Assembly: GCA_030538605.1 (NCBI GenBank)
Contig: JAUNTQ010000023.1
Span: 1-38,293 of the forward strand
Direction of reading: 5' to 3'
DNA: 38,293 nt
DNA from: Pseudomonadota bacterium
GTDB taxonomy: Bacteria > Pseudomonadota > Gammaproteobacteria > Burkholderiales > Burkholderiaceae_C
The number at the start of each line of letters is the position of its first letter. Position 1 is the stretch's first letter. A model generated the notes under the pieces. The model saw only the letters and a program-made list of their open reading frames with translations, ran no database searches and was not told the DNA's origin. A program made the translations under genes and the position numbers. This document shows positions 7,988-16,994 of this stretch, piece by piece.

Positions 7988-8063
7988 AGCTGCTTGCGCA
8001 CGTTATAAAAGAATTTCAGATAACTTTGCATCTGAAATTACTTTAAAACGTGCGCAAACAGCT
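7988..8063. repeat. AGCTGCTTGCGCA hairpin family, copy B
   Basis: The outer arms AGCTGCTTGCGCACGTT (7988-8004) and 8047-8063 pair at 16 of 17 positions. The inner palindrome is AATTTCAGAT (8012-8021) with ATCTGAAATT (8030-8039). An A-tract precedes on the left (7979-7986) and TCTTATTTTC follows on the right, so U-tracts exist for both strands. It lies between truC and the convergent gene ending at 8096. Confidence 0.8.
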
Positions 8064-8095
8064 CTTATTTTCAAAAGATGCTTGCCGGCTTCCTG

Positions 8096-8920
8096 TCAAA
8101 GCCCGGTTTCGCGCCCGGCGAGGACGAACTCGTAGAGCAGCACGCTGAATTCGGCGGGCACGTAGTCGAGCGTGCAGTCGAGCAGCATGGGGACTTCGGC
8201 GGCGGGCATCAGGCGGCCGGTGCGCAGGGCCACGCGCAAGGTGGCGTCTTCACCGGCCACGCGGTGCGTGAGGCCGATGCCCTGGGCGAGGTAGAGCACG
8301 ATGTCCACGTCGTGCCGCACGCTGCCGTGCGACTCGATCAGGGTGGTGGCCTCGGGGTGGTTCAGCGCCATCAGCACCTGCGTCATGTAGGCCTGCGCGG
8401 CCACGGGCGAGCGCACGGGCATCTGCTCGGCGTCGACGCTGTTGACCATGGCGGCCCGGCGGGCGGGCGCTTCGTCGGGTGCCGGCGTGCGCCGCGCCGT
8501 GGTGCCGGGCTGCCCGCTGGTCACGGCCGGGCGTACGGGGGGCACGTCGGCCAGGGCGGTGAGCTCCTGCAGGGACATGCGCGGCAGCTCGGCCAGGTCG
8601 GGCGGGGGCGTCTGGTCGACGGGCAGGCGGCTGGACACGAAGCTGCTGGGCACGTCGTCGCTGTCGCTGTCGCTACTGTCTGCGGTGTCGTCGGGCGTGG
8701 CCTGCAGCGGGGCGGGGCGGCTGTTGCGGCGCTGGGCGACGAGAAAGCCCTTGCGCTCCAGTTGGTCGATGTCGTGCGAGACGGTGTTGCCGAAAAGGTC
8801 GATCAGTTCATCGCGCGAGCGCACACCGTTGCACAGCACCATGAGCTGGCGCTCGCGCAGCGACAGCGCCTGCCGCTCTTGCAGCGCGGCACGGCCCTGG
8901 TGGGTTTTGGTGTAAATCAT
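8096..8920 (-). CDS. Conserved hypothetical protein with possible N-terminal winged-helix
   Basis: I do not recognise a named family. The protein has 274 residues. The first 60 or so (MIYTKTHQGRAALQERQ, then LSLRERQLMVLCNGVRSRDELIDLFG, then DIDQLERKGFLVAQ) look like a small helix-turn-helix or winged-helix module. It is followed by an acidic, low-complexity linker (DDTADSSDSDSDD), a proline-rich stretch, and a helical C-terminal domain beginning near VAAQAYMTQVLMAL. No membrane segment or signal peptide is seen. It is a single gene, convergent with truC. A regulatory or regulatory-partner role is only inference. Confidence 0.75.
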   Translation of the reverse strand: MIYTKTHQGRAALQERQALSLRERQLMVLCNGVRSRDELIDLFGNTVSHDIDQLERKGFLVAQRRNSRPAPLQATPDDTADSSDSDSDDVPSSFVSSRLPVDQTPPPDLAELPRMSLQELTALADVPPVRPAVTSGQPGTTARRTPAPDEAPARRAAMVNSVDAEQMPVRSPVAAQAYMTQVLMALNHPEATTLIESHGSVRHDVDIVLYLAQGIGLTHRVAGEDATLRVALRTGRLMPAAEVPMLLDCTLDYVPAEFSVLLYEFVLAGRETGL

Positions 8921-9061
8921 GGACGGGGAAATCGAGTTCCGGCTATTGAACCACAGCCTGCGGAGGAGGCCGCCGCGGCCATGCGCTTGTTTGACGCAGG
9001 TCGGAACCCGTGAAGATGCATGCGGCGCGCGGCCGCCATGGCTTGAGAGGCGCGTGCGCCC

Positions 9062-11650
9062 TCAGCCGGGCGGCTGGCGGCGCTGGCGCCGCCATTGCAG
9101 CCACGTCACCAGCGCCAGCAAGGCCAGCGCGGGCAGGTAGAACCATTCCTTGACGGGACGGTCGGCATCGGCTTCGGCGCTGGTGATCTGAAAGCTCTGC
9201 TCCAGCCCCAGCCGCTCGGCCGTGCTGCCAAAGCGCACGCCCATGATTTGCAGGGTGTCGCCCGTCTGCATGGCGGTGACGCCCGAGTGCGCCAGCCGGT
9301 CACGCAGATTGCCCGCAGGCCCCAGCGGCAGCATCACGCCGCGCCGCACCTGCTGGCCTTCCAGCGTCATGCCTTCGACCCACACGCGCTTGCTGCTGTC
9401 GGCGGGGGCCTGCTCGATGGCCTGCGTCATGGCTTCGCCGTGCAGCTCGTCGAAGGGCGGGTGCAGCATGTCCATCCAGAAGCCGGGGCGGAACAGCGTG
9501 AAGCACACCAGCAGCAGCGCGATGGTTTCGTACCAGCGCGTCTTGACGAGGAACCAGCCTTGCGTGGCCGCCGCAAACACCAGCATGGCCACCAGCGCCG
9601 AGCCGATGGTGAGCAGCAGGTGCAAAGGCCCGGTCAGCCCGATCAGCAGCAGCTGCGTGTTGAAGATGAACAGAAACGGCAGGATGGCCGTGCGCATGCT
9701 GTAGAAGAAGGCGGTGATGCCCACGCGGATGGGGTCGGTCTTGGCGATGGCCGCCGCCGCGAACGAGGCCAGGCCCACGGGCGGCGTCACGTCGGCCATC
9801 AGGCCGAAGTAGAAGACGAACAGGTGCACCGCGATCAGCGGCACCACCAGGCCGCTTTGCGCGCCCAGCTGCACCACCACCGGCGCCATGAGGGTGGACA
9901 CGACGATGTAGTTGGCCGTGGTGGGCAGGCCCATGCCCAGGATCAGGCTGACCACGGCCACCAGCACCAGCATCAGCATCAGGTTGCCGCCCGACAGCGC
10001 CTCGACCACCTCGGTCATCACCAGGCCCACGCCAGTAAGCGAGACGGTGCCGACGATGATGCCCGCCGCTGCCGTGGCCAGGCCGATGCCGATCATGTTG
10101 CGCGCGCCGGTGGCCAGGCCGTCGATCAGGTCGCGCACGCCGGTCTTGAAGTGCACGGCGAACCGGTGGTCGCCCCGCATCAGGCCCAGCAGGGGCTTTT
10201 GCGTGAGCATGACGAACATCATGAACACCGTGGCCCAGAAGGCCGACAGGCCCGGCGAGAGCTGCTCGACCATCAGGCACCACACCAGCACCACCACGGC
10301 CAGCAGGTAGTGCAGGCCGGACTTGACCGTGGGGCCGGTCTCGGGCAGCTCGAACACGGGGGCGTTGGGGTCGTCGATGGGCAGATCGGGCTGGCGCGAG
10401 CCGAGCCACAGCAGGCCCACGTAGGCGGCCAGCAGGCCGATGGCCAGCACGGGCGGGGCTGCCGCGCCCAGCAGGCGCTGGATGAAGCCGATGCCGTAAT
10501 AGGTGGCCGCTGCCAGCAGGATGAAGCCCGAGACGGTGAGGCCGAAGTTGACCAGCCGCTGCGTGCCGGTGGACGCTTGGCGGCGCGGCAGGCCCTGCAT
10601 GCCGGCTTTGAGCGCCTCCAGGTGCACGATGTAGAACAGCGCCACGTAGGAGATGGCCGCCGGCAGGATGGCGTGCTTCATCACCTCGACGTACGGAATG
10701 CCGACGTATTCGACCATCAGGAAGGCGGCCGCGCCCATCACGGGCGGCATGATCTGGCCGTTGACCGAGGACGACACCTCCACCGCGCCGGCCTGGTCGG
10801 GCCGGTAGCCCACGCGCTTCATGAGCGGGATGGTGAAGGTGCCGGTGGTCACCACGTTGGCGATGGACGAGCCGGAGATGAGGCCCGTGGCCGCCGACGA
10901 CACCACCGCCGCCTTGGCCGGGCCGCCGCGCATGTGGCCCAGCAGCGCGAAGGCGCTCTTGATGAAGTAGTTGCCCGCGCCCGCCTTGTCGAGCAGCGAG
11001 CCGAACAGCACGAACAAAAAGATGAAGCTGGTGGACACGCCCAGCGCCACGCCGTAGACGCCCTCGGTGGTCAGCCAGAAGTGCGAGGCCGCGCGCTCGA
11101 TCGACGCACCCCGGTGCGCCAGCATCTCGGGCATGTAGGGGCCGAGGAAGGTGTAGGCCAGAAACAGCGTGGCCACCACCACCATGGGCAGGCCGAGCAC
11201 GCGGCGCGTGGCCTCCAGCAGCAGCAGCACGCCGGCGATGAAGATGTACACGTCCATGGGCGTGGGCGCGCCGGGGCGCGTGGCCAGCTCGCGGTAGGCC
11301 CAGAACAGGTAGCTGGCGCAGAACACGCCGGCGGCGGCCAGCAGCCAGTCGGTGACGGGCACGCGGTCATTGGGCGAGCGCTTGAAGGCGGGGTAGGCCA
11401 GAAACGCCAGCAGCAGGGCGAACGACAGGTGGATGGCGCGCGCCTCGGTGTCGTTGAAGATGCCCACGCCCCACTTGAAGGGCAGCGGCGAGGCGATCCA
11501 GAGCTGGAACAGCGACCAGCAGATGGCCACCACCAGCATCAGGCGGGTGACCAGCGGGCCGGGGTTGCGCGCGCCCTCGTCGCTCTCGCGCACCAGTTGA
11601 CCGACATCGACATCGGGCGCGCTGCTGCGTGCCTGGCTGGGGGTGTTCAT
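9062..11650 (-). CDS. TRAP transporter permease, fused 4TM/12TM subunits (TAXI type)
   Basis: This is the membrane component of a tripartite ATP-independent periplasmic transporter, with small and large subunits fused (862 residues). The N-terminal part has several helices (LMLVVAICWSLFQLW onward). The DctM-like core follows, with motifs such as GLISGSSIANVVTTGTFTIP, EVSSSVNGQIMPPVMGAAAF and LGMGLPTTANYIV. The last ~170 residues form a C-terminal domain typical of the 4TM/12TM fusions (DUF3394-like), with a final transmembrane helix (LPALALLALVTWLQW). GAGGAC before the ATG at 11650 is a plausible ribosome-binding site. It works with the TAXI binding protein encoded upstream at 12039-13019. 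The substrate is unknown. Confidence 0.93.
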   Translation of the reverse strand: MNTPSQARSSAPDVDVGQLVRESDEGARNPGPLVTRLMLVVAICWSLFQLWIASPLPFKWGVGIFNDTEARAIHLSFALLLAFLAYPAFKRSPNDRVPVTDWLLAAAGVFCASYLFWAYRELATRPGAPTPMDVYIFIAGVLLLLEATRRVLGLPMVVVATLFLAYTFLGPYMPEMLAHRGASIERAASHFWLTTEGVYGVALGVSTSFIFLFVLFGSLLDKAGAGNYFIKSAFALLGHMRGGPAKAAVVSSAATGLISGSSIANVVTTGTFTIPLMKRVGYRPDQAGAVEVSSSVNGQIMPPVMGAAAFLMVEYVGIPYVEVMKHAILPAAISYVALFYIVHLEALKAGMQGLPRRQASTGTQRLVNFGLTVSGFILLAAATYYGIGFIQRLLGAAAPPVLAIGLLAAYVGLLWLGSRQPDLPIDDPNAPVFELPETGPTVKSGLHYLLAVVVLVWCLMVEQLSPGLSAFWATVFMMFVMLTQKPLLGLMRGDHRFAVHFKTGVRDLIDGLATGARNMIGIGLATAAAGIIVGTVSLTGVGLVMTEVVEALSGGNLMLMLVLVAVVSLILGMGLPTTANYIVVSTLMAPVVVQLGAQSGLVVPLIAVHLFVFYFGLMADVTPPVGLASFAAAAIAKTDPIRVGITAFFYSMRTAILPFLFIFNTQLLLIGLTGPLHLLLTIGSALVAMLVFAAATQGWFLVKTRWYETIALLLVCFTLFRPGFWMDMLHPPFDELHGEAMTQAIEQAPADSSKRVWVEGMTLEGQQVRRGVMLPLGPAGNLRDRLAHSGVTAMQTGDTLQIMGVRFGSTAERLGLEQSFQITSAEADADRPVKEWFYLPALALLALVTWLQWRRQRRQPPG

Positions 11651-12038
11651 TGGGGTGTCCTCACGGGCCTGCGGCCCTGTTGTTGTTGCGCCGAAAACAA
11701 ACGACTTGAAAAAATCGTCATCCCCACCTGCTCAAGGCAAGCGCGGCCAAGAATTTCCCCTGTCATTCCCGCGAAGGCGGGAATCCAGAGGGGCTGTGCG
11801 GGCCGCTGCGCAGTTTCAAGGCACCTGGATTCCCGCCTTCGCGGGAATGACGAGGTTGAATGAGGCTGCATGCTTCTTTGGTGAGCGCTTGTGCACCTTC
11901 GCGGGAATGACGGTGCAGACTTTTTCGGAAGATGGCGCGCCGCGCGCCGGGCAAAGAAAAACGCCCCTGGGCCGATCAGGCTCGTCTGACCGCGCAGGGG
12001 CGTTGGCAAGGCATCGGGCCGTGCGTGGCCCGACGTAT
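11651..12038. repeat. Intergenic region with dRS3-type pair and terminator
   Basis: No gene is seen. dRS3-type units lie at 11765-11784 and 11829-11848 in inverted orientation, with a partial unit at 11897-11912. The terminator of the TAXI gene occupies 11952-12004. The block separates the permease gene from its binding-protein gene by 388 bp. Confidence 0.85.
11952..12004 (-). terminator. Rho-independent terminator after TAXI gene
   Basis: Read on the minus strand, AACGCCCCTG (complement of 11995-12004) pairs with CAGGGGCGTT (complement of 11960-11969), followed by a U-rich run (TTTTTCTTT). It lies about 34 bp after the TAXI stop codon. Confidence 0.8.
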
Positions 12039-13019
12039 TTACTTCAGCCAGCCCTTTTCCTTGTAGTACTTGACGGCACCGGGGTGCAGCGGGGCCGACA
12101 GGCCGTCTTTCACCATGCGTGCGGGATCAAGGTGGGCGAAGGCCGGGTGCAGCTTCTTGAAGTCGTCGAAGTTGTCGAACACGGCTTTCACCAGCGTGTA
12201 GACCTGGTCGTCAGGGGCCTTGGCCGACGTGACGAAGGTGGCCAGCACGCCATAGGTCTGCGTGGGCTGGTCGTTGCCGCGGTACAGGCCGGCGGGGATG
12301 GTGGCCTTGGCGTAGAAGGGGTTGTCGGCCACCAGCTTGTCCACGGCGGGGCCGGTGATGTTGGCCAGCTTGGCACCGCAGGTGGTCACCGGGTCCTGGA
12401 TGTTGGCGCTGGGGTGACCCACGCCGTAGAAGAAGGCGTCGATCTTGTTGTCGCACAGCGCCGCACCGTGCTCGTCGGGGCGCAGCTCGGAGGCGAGGCC
12501 GAAGTCGCTCGTCTTCATGCCCATGGCGTTCAGCAGCATGTCCATCGACGCGCGCGTGCCCGAGCCGGGGTTGCCCACGTTGACGCGCTTGCCTTTCAGC
12601 TCGGAAAAGTCCTTGATGTTCGCGTCGGCACGCGTGAGCAGGGTGAAGGGCTCGGGGTGCAGGGAGAACACCGAGCGCAGGTCGCCGAAGGCCCCTGCCT
12701 TCTCGAAGCTGCTGCTGCCCTTGTAGCCGTGGAAGTTCCAGTCGGACTGGGCCACGCCGAAGTCGAGGTCGCCCGCGCGAATGGTGTTGATGTTGGCGAC
12801 CGAGCCGCCGGTGGATTCGACCGTGCAGCGCCAGCCGTGCTGGGCGCGCTGCATGTTGACCAGGCGGCAGATGGCACCGCCAGCGGCGTAGTAGACGCCG
12901 GTGACGCCGCCGGTGCCGATGGTCATGAACTTTTGTTGCGCCACGGCGGGCGCGGTGAAAGCCAGCGTGGCCAGCGCCGCAGCGGCGGTGAGCGAGCGGA
13001 TGAGAATCTTGCGGGTCAT
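12039..13019 (-). CDS. TAXI family TRAP transporter solute-binding protein
   Basis: This is the periplasmic binding protein of the TRAP-TAXI system. It has 326 residues with a Sec signal peptide (cleavage predicted after ...APAVA, about residue 27). The mature N-terminus has the TAXI signature [22 protein letters not shown]. Further blocks are [29 protein letters not shown] and [11 protein letters not shown]. The C-terminus carries the usual KYYKEKGW-type ending. AGGAG with a 9-base spacer precedes the ATG at 13019. The gene is followed by its own terminator, so it can be made in excess over the permease. TAXI ligands are often glutamate, 2-oxoglutarate or other organic acids, but the ligand here cannot be assigned. 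Confidence 0.93.
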   Translation of the reverse strand: MTRKILIRSLTAAAALATLAFTAPAVAQQKFMTIGTGGVTGVYYAAGGAICRLVNMQRAQHGWRCTVESTGGSVANINTIRAGDLDFGVAQSDWNFHGYKGSSSFEKAGAFGDLRSVFSLHPEPFTLLTRADANIKDFSELKGKRVNVGNPGSGTRASMDMLLNAMGMKTSDFGLASELRPDEHGAALCDNKIDAFFYGVGHPSANIQDPVTTCGAKLANITGPAVDKLVADNPFYAKATIPAGLYRGNDQPTQTYGVLATFVTSAKAPDDQVYTLVKAVFDNFDDFKKLHPAFAHLDPARMVKDGLSAPLHPGAVKYYKEKGWLK

Positions 13020-13095
13020 GGTCTGAATCTCCTGGGGGGATGGTTCAAGGAAGAAGGTGCGGGGCAGCCAGCGCGCCGTGTGGTGCGCGTGAACT

Positions 13096-14430
13096 TCAGC
13101 CCTGCGCGAGCGCGTCGCCTAGCGCAGTGGCCAGGCGGCTGACGATTTCGCCAAGTTCATCTGCATCAGCGATGAAGGGCGGTGCCAGCAGCACATGGTC
13201 ACCATACACGCCATCGACGGTGCCGCTCATGGGATAAACCAGCAAGCCGCGCGCGAAGGCCGCGCTCTTGATGCGTGCATGCAAGCGACGTGCCGGGTCA
13301 AACGGGGCCTTGCTCGCGCGGTCTTGCACCAGCTCGATGCCCCAGAAAAAGCCGCGCCCGCGCACGTCGCCCACGTGCGGGTGCTGGCCAAAGGCGTCGG
13401 TCAGCAGGGCTTGCAGAGTTTCGGTATTGCGCTGCACTTTTTGAAGCAAACCGTCGCGCTCGATGACTTGCTGCACCGCCAGCGCGGCCGCGCAGGCCAC
13501 GGCATGCCCCAAATAGGTGTGGCCGTGCTGAAAAAAGCCGCTGCCTTGCGACATGGCCTGCACGATCCTGTGCTGCGCCAGCACCGCGCCGATGGGCTGG
13601 TAGCCCCCGCCCAGGCCCTTGGCGATGGTCATCAGGTCAGGCACCACGCCCTCTTGCTCGCACGCGTGCAGGGTGCCGGTGCGGCCCATGCCGCACATCA
13701 CCTCGTCCAGGATGAGCAGCACGCCATGCCTGTCGCACACCTCGCGCACGGCCTTGAAGTAGCCCGGCACGGGCGTGAGCACGCCCGCAGTGGCCCCGCC
13801 CACGGTTTCGGCCACGAAGCCCAGCACCTTGGCGGGGCCGACGCGCTGGATGGTCTCGTCCAGCTCGCGCGCCAGGCGCTGGCCGTATTGGGCGGGCGTT
13901 TCGCCCGCCTGCATGTCGCGGTAGGGGTAGCAGGGCGCGACGTGTGTCACATCGACCAGCAGCGGCGCGAACTGCCTGCGCCGCCATTCGTTGCCGCCCA
14001 CGGCCAGCGCGCCCAGGGTGTTGCCGTGGTAACTCTGGCGGCGGGCGATGAAGTGGCTGCGCTCGGGCTGGCCGATCTCCAGAAAGTACTGGCGCGCCAT
14101 CTTCAGCGCGGCCTCTACCGCCTCGGAGCCGCCGCTGACGAAGTAGGCGTGCTGCATGCCGGCGGGCGCGGTGCGCACCAGCTGGTCGGCCAGCGCCTCG
14201 GCCACTTCGGTGGTGAAAAAGCTGGTGTGGGCATAGGCCAGCCGGTCGATCTGCCGGTGCATGGCGGCCAGCACGTCGGGGTGCCCATGCCCCAGGCACG
14301 AGACGGCGGCGCCACCTGATGCGTCGATGTAGCGGCGGCCCGCCGCATCGTGCAGCCACACGCCCTGGCCGCCGGTGGCCACGGGCGGGGTGTGGTGCAG
14401 GTGGCGGTGCCAGACGCGGGTGGTGTTCAT
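13096..14430 (-). CDS. Class III (PLP-dependent) aminotransferase, aspartate aminotransferase superfamily
   Basis: This is a cytoplasmic PLP-dependent transaminase of the omega-aminotransferase type, 444 residues. The cofactor elements are the Schiff-base lysine in [16 protein letters not shown] (Lys271), [12 protein letters not shown] with Asp242, and the phosphate-binding [13 protein letters not shown]. The ATG at 14430 ([14 protein letters not shown]) gives the family N-terminus; a TTG at 14466 is an upstream alternative. It lies 76 bp upstream of the TAXI gene on the same strand, which suggests, but does not prove, that it uses an amine or amino acid taken up by that transporter. The specific donor is unknown. 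Confidence 0.9.
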   Translation of the reverse strand: MNTTRVWHRHLHHTPPVATGGQGVWLHDAAGRRYIDASGGAAVSCLGHGHPDVLAAMHRQIDRLAYAHTSFFTTEVAEALADQLVRTAPAGMQHAYFVSGGSEAVEAALKMARQYFLEIGQPERSHFIARRQSYHGNTLGALAVGGNEWRRRQFAPLLVDVTHVAPCYPYRDMQAGETPAQYGQRLARELDETIQRVGPAKVLGFVAETVGGATAGVLTPVPGYFKAVREVCDRHGVLLILDEVMCGMGRTGTLHACEQEGVVPDLMTIAKGLGGGYQPIGAVLAQHRIVQAMSQGSGFFQHGHTYLGHAVACAAALAVQQVIERDGLLQKVQRNTETLQALLTDAFGQHPHVGDVRGRGFFWGIELVQDRASKAPFDPARRLHARIKSAAFARGLLVYPMSGTVDGVYGDHVLLAPPFIADADELGEIVSRLATALGDALAQG

Positions 14431-14537
14431 GGTGGGTGTTTGTTTTGCCTGTGCGACTTGCGCCAAAGGGAACTCCGTGCAGGCATTTCAAGGTGCCCGG
14501 CGGGTCAAATCCGGCTGAATGGCGCAAGTCCTCTTTT

Positions 14538-15317
14538 TTACTGCGCCGTCCAGCCGCCGTCGCTGGCCCAGGCCTGGCCGCGCACGTTGTCGGCGGCGGG
14601 CGAGCAGAAGAACACGGCCATGCCGCCCAGCTGCTCGGGCGTGGTGAATTGCAGCGACGGCTCTTTCTCGCCCAGCAGCTCTTTTTGCGCCTGCGCCACG
14701 CTGATGCCTTCGCGCGCGGCGCGGTCGTCGATCTGCTTTTGCACCAGCGGGGTGAGTACCCAGCCGGGGCAGATGGCGTTGCAGGTGATGCCGGTGGTGG
14801 CCGTCTCCAGCGCCACGGTCTTGGTGAAGCCGACGATGCCGTGCTTGGCCGCCACGTAGGCGCTCTTGGCGGCCGATGCGACCAGCCCGTGCGCCGAGGC
14901 GATGTTGATGATGCGGCCCCAGTTCTGGCGGCGCATGTGGGGCACGGCCAGGCGCGTGGTGTGAAAGGCGCTGCTCAAGTTGATGGCGATGATGGCGTCC
15001 CACTTCTCGGGCGGGAAGTCTTCGACGTTGGCCACGTGCTGAATGCCGGCGTTGTTGACCAGCACGTCCACGCCGCCGAACTTGTCGGCGGCAAAGGCCA
15101 TCATGTCGGCGATCTCGCCGGGCTTGCTCATGTCGGCACCGTGGTATTTGACGCGTACGCCGCCGCCAGCGGCCTCGATCTGCTTTCTGGGCGCATCGAC
15201 GTCGCCAAAGCCGTTCATCACGACGTTTGCGCCTTGGCGTGCGAGTTCGATGGCGATGCCCAGGCCGATGCCGCTGGTGGAGCCGGTGACGAGGGCGGTC
15301 TTGCCTTTGAGAATCAT
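14538..15317 (-). CDS. bdhA: D-3-hydroxybutyrate dehydrogenase (SDR family)
   Basis: This enzyme interconverts 3-hydroxybutyrate and acetoacetate with NAD+, part of poly-hydroxybutyrate and ketone-body metabolism. It has 259 residues. It shows the SDR cofactor motif TGSTSGIG (11-18), NNAG (88-91) and the catalytic tetrad Asn113, Ser141, Tyr154, Lys158 (YVAAKHG). The hydroxybutyrate-dehydrogenase pattern is supported by NIASAHGLVAS, CNAICPGWVLTPLVQKQI and a C-terminal DGGWTAQ. AAGGAAG precedes the ATG at 15317. It diverges from gldA across 210 bp that include an FNR-like palindrome. Confidence 0.92.
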   Translation of the reverse strand: MILKGKTALVTGSTSGIGLGIAIELARQGANVVMNGFGDVDAPRKQIEAAGGGVRVKYHGADMSKPGEIADMMAFAADKFGGVDVLVNNAGIQHVANVEDFPPEKWDAIIAINLSSAFHTTRLAVPHMRRQNWGRIINIASAHGLVASAAKSAYVAAKHGIVGFTKTVALETATTGITCNAICPGWVLTPLVQKQIDDRAAREGISVAQAQKELLGEKEPSLQFTTPEQLGGMAVFFCSPAADNVRGQAWASDGGWTAQ

Positions 15318-15416
15318 GTGTGTCTTCCTTGCGAAAGAGGGGGGGGGACGAAAGAAAAGCGCCGCAGTGCGGCCAGCCTGCGCCCCGCATGATAGACGTG
15401 GGGCCGTGCGGGGCGT

Positions 15417-15434
15417 GTTTGAGCCAGGTCAAAC
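15417..15434. promoter_or_regulatory. FNR/Anr-type palindrome between bdhA and gldA
   Basis: GTTTGA-gccagg-TCAAAC is a perfect inverted repeat containing the FNR/Dnr core TTGA-N6-TCAA. It is roughly midway (102-108 bp) from both divergent starts. It resembles the site upstream of cydA, but its inner bases (G...G) differ from the classical TTGAT-N4-ATCAA, so another dimeric regulator is possible. Confidence 0.4.
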
Positions 15435-15527
15435 CACGGTCAGGTGCATGCAACTGTGCGGGCGCATGCGTATCCGTCTTGCTTGGAGATCCGCTTTTAT
15501 CTGCCACTTCTCAAAAAGGAATGCCCC

Positions 15528-16625
15528 ATGTCCATCGTCAAGTCCATCACCGCCCCCATGCGCTTTTTGATGCAGCGCGATCTGCTGACCCATCTTGGTG
15601 AGCTCATCAAGCCCTACGGCACGCGCGCGCACCTCATCAGCGACCCGTTCATCGCCCCGCTGGTCAAGGACAAGACCGCCGCCAGCTTCGCGCAGCACGG
15701 CATCGCGGCCGAGCACACCGCGTTCGGCGGCGAATGCTCCGACGCGGAGATCAAGCGCCACCAGGACGCCATCGCCCAGGGCGGTAGCCAGTACGTGGTG
15801 GGCGTGGGCGGCGGCAAGACGCTGGACACGGCCAAGGCCGTGGCGCACTACGCCGGGCTGCCCGTGGTCATCATTCCCACGCTGGCATCTACCGACGCGC
15901 CTTGCACCGCGCTGTCGGTCATCTACAACGAAGACGGCTCGTTCAACCGCTATCTGTTTCTGCCGCGCAACCCCGATGCCGTGTTCGCCGACCTGACGGT
16001 GCTGGCGCACGAGCCGCCGCGCTTTTTCGCCGCCGGCGTGGGCGACGGGCTGGCCACCTATTTCGAGGCGCGCACCTGCCACGCCGCGCAGGGCGACAAC
16101 CTGGTGCTGATGAAGCCCTCGCTCGCGGGGCTGGGCATTGCGCGGCTGTGCTTCGAGACCATTCGCGACTACGCCGCCGAGGCCATGCAGGCCGTCAAGG
16201 CCCGCGCCATCACCCCCGCGCTGGAGAACACCGTGGAGGCCACCATCTACATGAGCGGCGTGGGTGCCGAGTCTGGCGGGCTGGCCGCCGCGCACGCCAT
16301 TCACAACGGCATGACTGCGGTGCCCGATCTGCATGGCGCGCAGCACGGCGAGAAGGTGGCCTTCGGCACCGTGACGCAACTGGTGCTGGAGGGCGCGCCG
16401 CGTGCAGAGATCGAGCAGGTGATCGGCATCATCCGGTCGGTCGAGCTGCCGTTGACGCTGGCCGACCTGGGCCTGAAGACCTTCGACGAGGCCGAATGGT
16501 GCCGCGCGGCCGAGCTGGCCTGCGCCGAGGGCGAAACCATCCACAACGAGCCGTTCAAGGTCACGCCCGACATGGTGTACGACGCCATCGTCACCACCGA
16601 CCGGATGCTGCAGAACTACAAGTGA
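15528..16625 (+). CDS. gldA: Glycerol dehydrogenase (iron/zinc-dependent alcohol dehydrogenase family)
   Basis: This NAD+-dependent enzyme oxidises glycerol to dihydroxyacetone. It has 365 residues. The nucleotide-binding motif is GVGGGKTLDTAKAVAH (92-107). The metal ligands are Asp173 (GVGDGLATY), His256 (AAHAIHNG) and His273 (HGAQHGEK), in the spacing known for Bacillus glycerol dehydrogenase. AAAAAGGA with a 7-base spacer precedes the ATG at 15528; an ATG 84 bases upstream is in frame but has no family homology after it. No dihydroxyacetone kinase lies nearby. Related dehydrogenases in the family could use other polyols. Confidence 0.9.
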   Translation: MSIVKSITAPMRFLMQRDLLTHLGELIKPYGTRAHLISDPFIAPLVKDKTAASFAQHGIAAEHTAFGGECSDAEIKRHQDAIAQGGSQYVVGVGGGKTLDTAKAVAHYAGLPVVIIPTLASTDAPCTALSVIYNEDGSFNRYLFLPRNPDAVFADLTVLAHEPPRFFAAGVGDGLATYFEARTCHAAQGDNLVLMKPSLAGLGIARLCFETIRDYAAEAMQAVKARAITPALENTVEATIYMSGVGAESGGLAAAHAIHNGMTAVPDLHGAQHGEKVAFGTVTQLVLEGAPRAEIEQVIGIIRSVELPLTLADLGLKTFDEAEWCRAAELACAEGETIHNEPFKVTPDMVYDAIVTTDRMLQNYK

Positions 16626-16815
16626 TTCCATTCCCACTTCAAGGCGACAAGCCTTTCGTCATTCCCGCGCAGGCGGGAATCCGGCAACGACGCTGGAGAA
16701 GGCACTGGATTGCCACCTGCGCGGCAATGACGAATAGGGATACTTTGATCTGGATTTGGAATGAGCAGCCCTTGAAAAAGCCGGATGGGCAGGAAGCCTC
16801 AGGTGGCAGGCGAGA

Positions 16816-16841
16816 GTGGGAGCGGGCAAGCCCGCTCCCAC
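16816..16841. repeat. REP-like perfect hairpin
   Basis: GTGGGAGCGGGC (16816-16827) and GCCCGCTCCCAC (16830-16841) form a perfect 12-bp inverted repeat around AA. The sequence closely matches the core of Pseudomonas REP elements (GTGGGAGCGGGC...). Only one copy is seen in the window. Confidence 0.65.
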
Positions 16842-16879
16842 GGGAGATTTGAGACTTGTGCATGGTTAATTAAAAAAAA

Positions 16880-16957
16880 GAGCTGCTTGCGCATGTTTTA
16901 AAACGTTTTCATATATTTTTATTTCTGAAGTTGTTTTAAAGCATGCGCAAGAAGCTC
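16880..16957. repeat. AGCTGCTTGCGCA hairpin family, copy C
   Basis: The outer arms at 16880-16904 (starting GAGCTGCTTGCGCATG) and 16933-16957 pair over 25 bases with two mismatches. An A-tract precedes (16872-16879) and CCTTTTTTAT follows, giving U-tracts on both strands. It lies between the convergent gldA and uvrC. Confidence 0.85.
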
Positions 16958-16994
16958 CTTTTTTATCTTAACTGCACTGCATGCCACTCGCCGC

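Larger units (their letters stand above)
16626..16994. other. Intergenic region holding four repeat structures
   Basis: No gene is seen. It contains a dRS3-type unit (16661-16680), a diverged inverse unit (16709-16728, ATTGCC...GGCAAT), a REP-like hairpin (16816-16841) and hairpin family copy C (16880-16957). It lies between the convergent gldA and uvrC. Confidence 0.8.

Noticed and set aside
9095-11863. Open frame of 922 codons on the plus strand across the TRAP permease
   Set aside because: It is a shadow of the permease gene, rich in His and Arg and with no recognisable domain.
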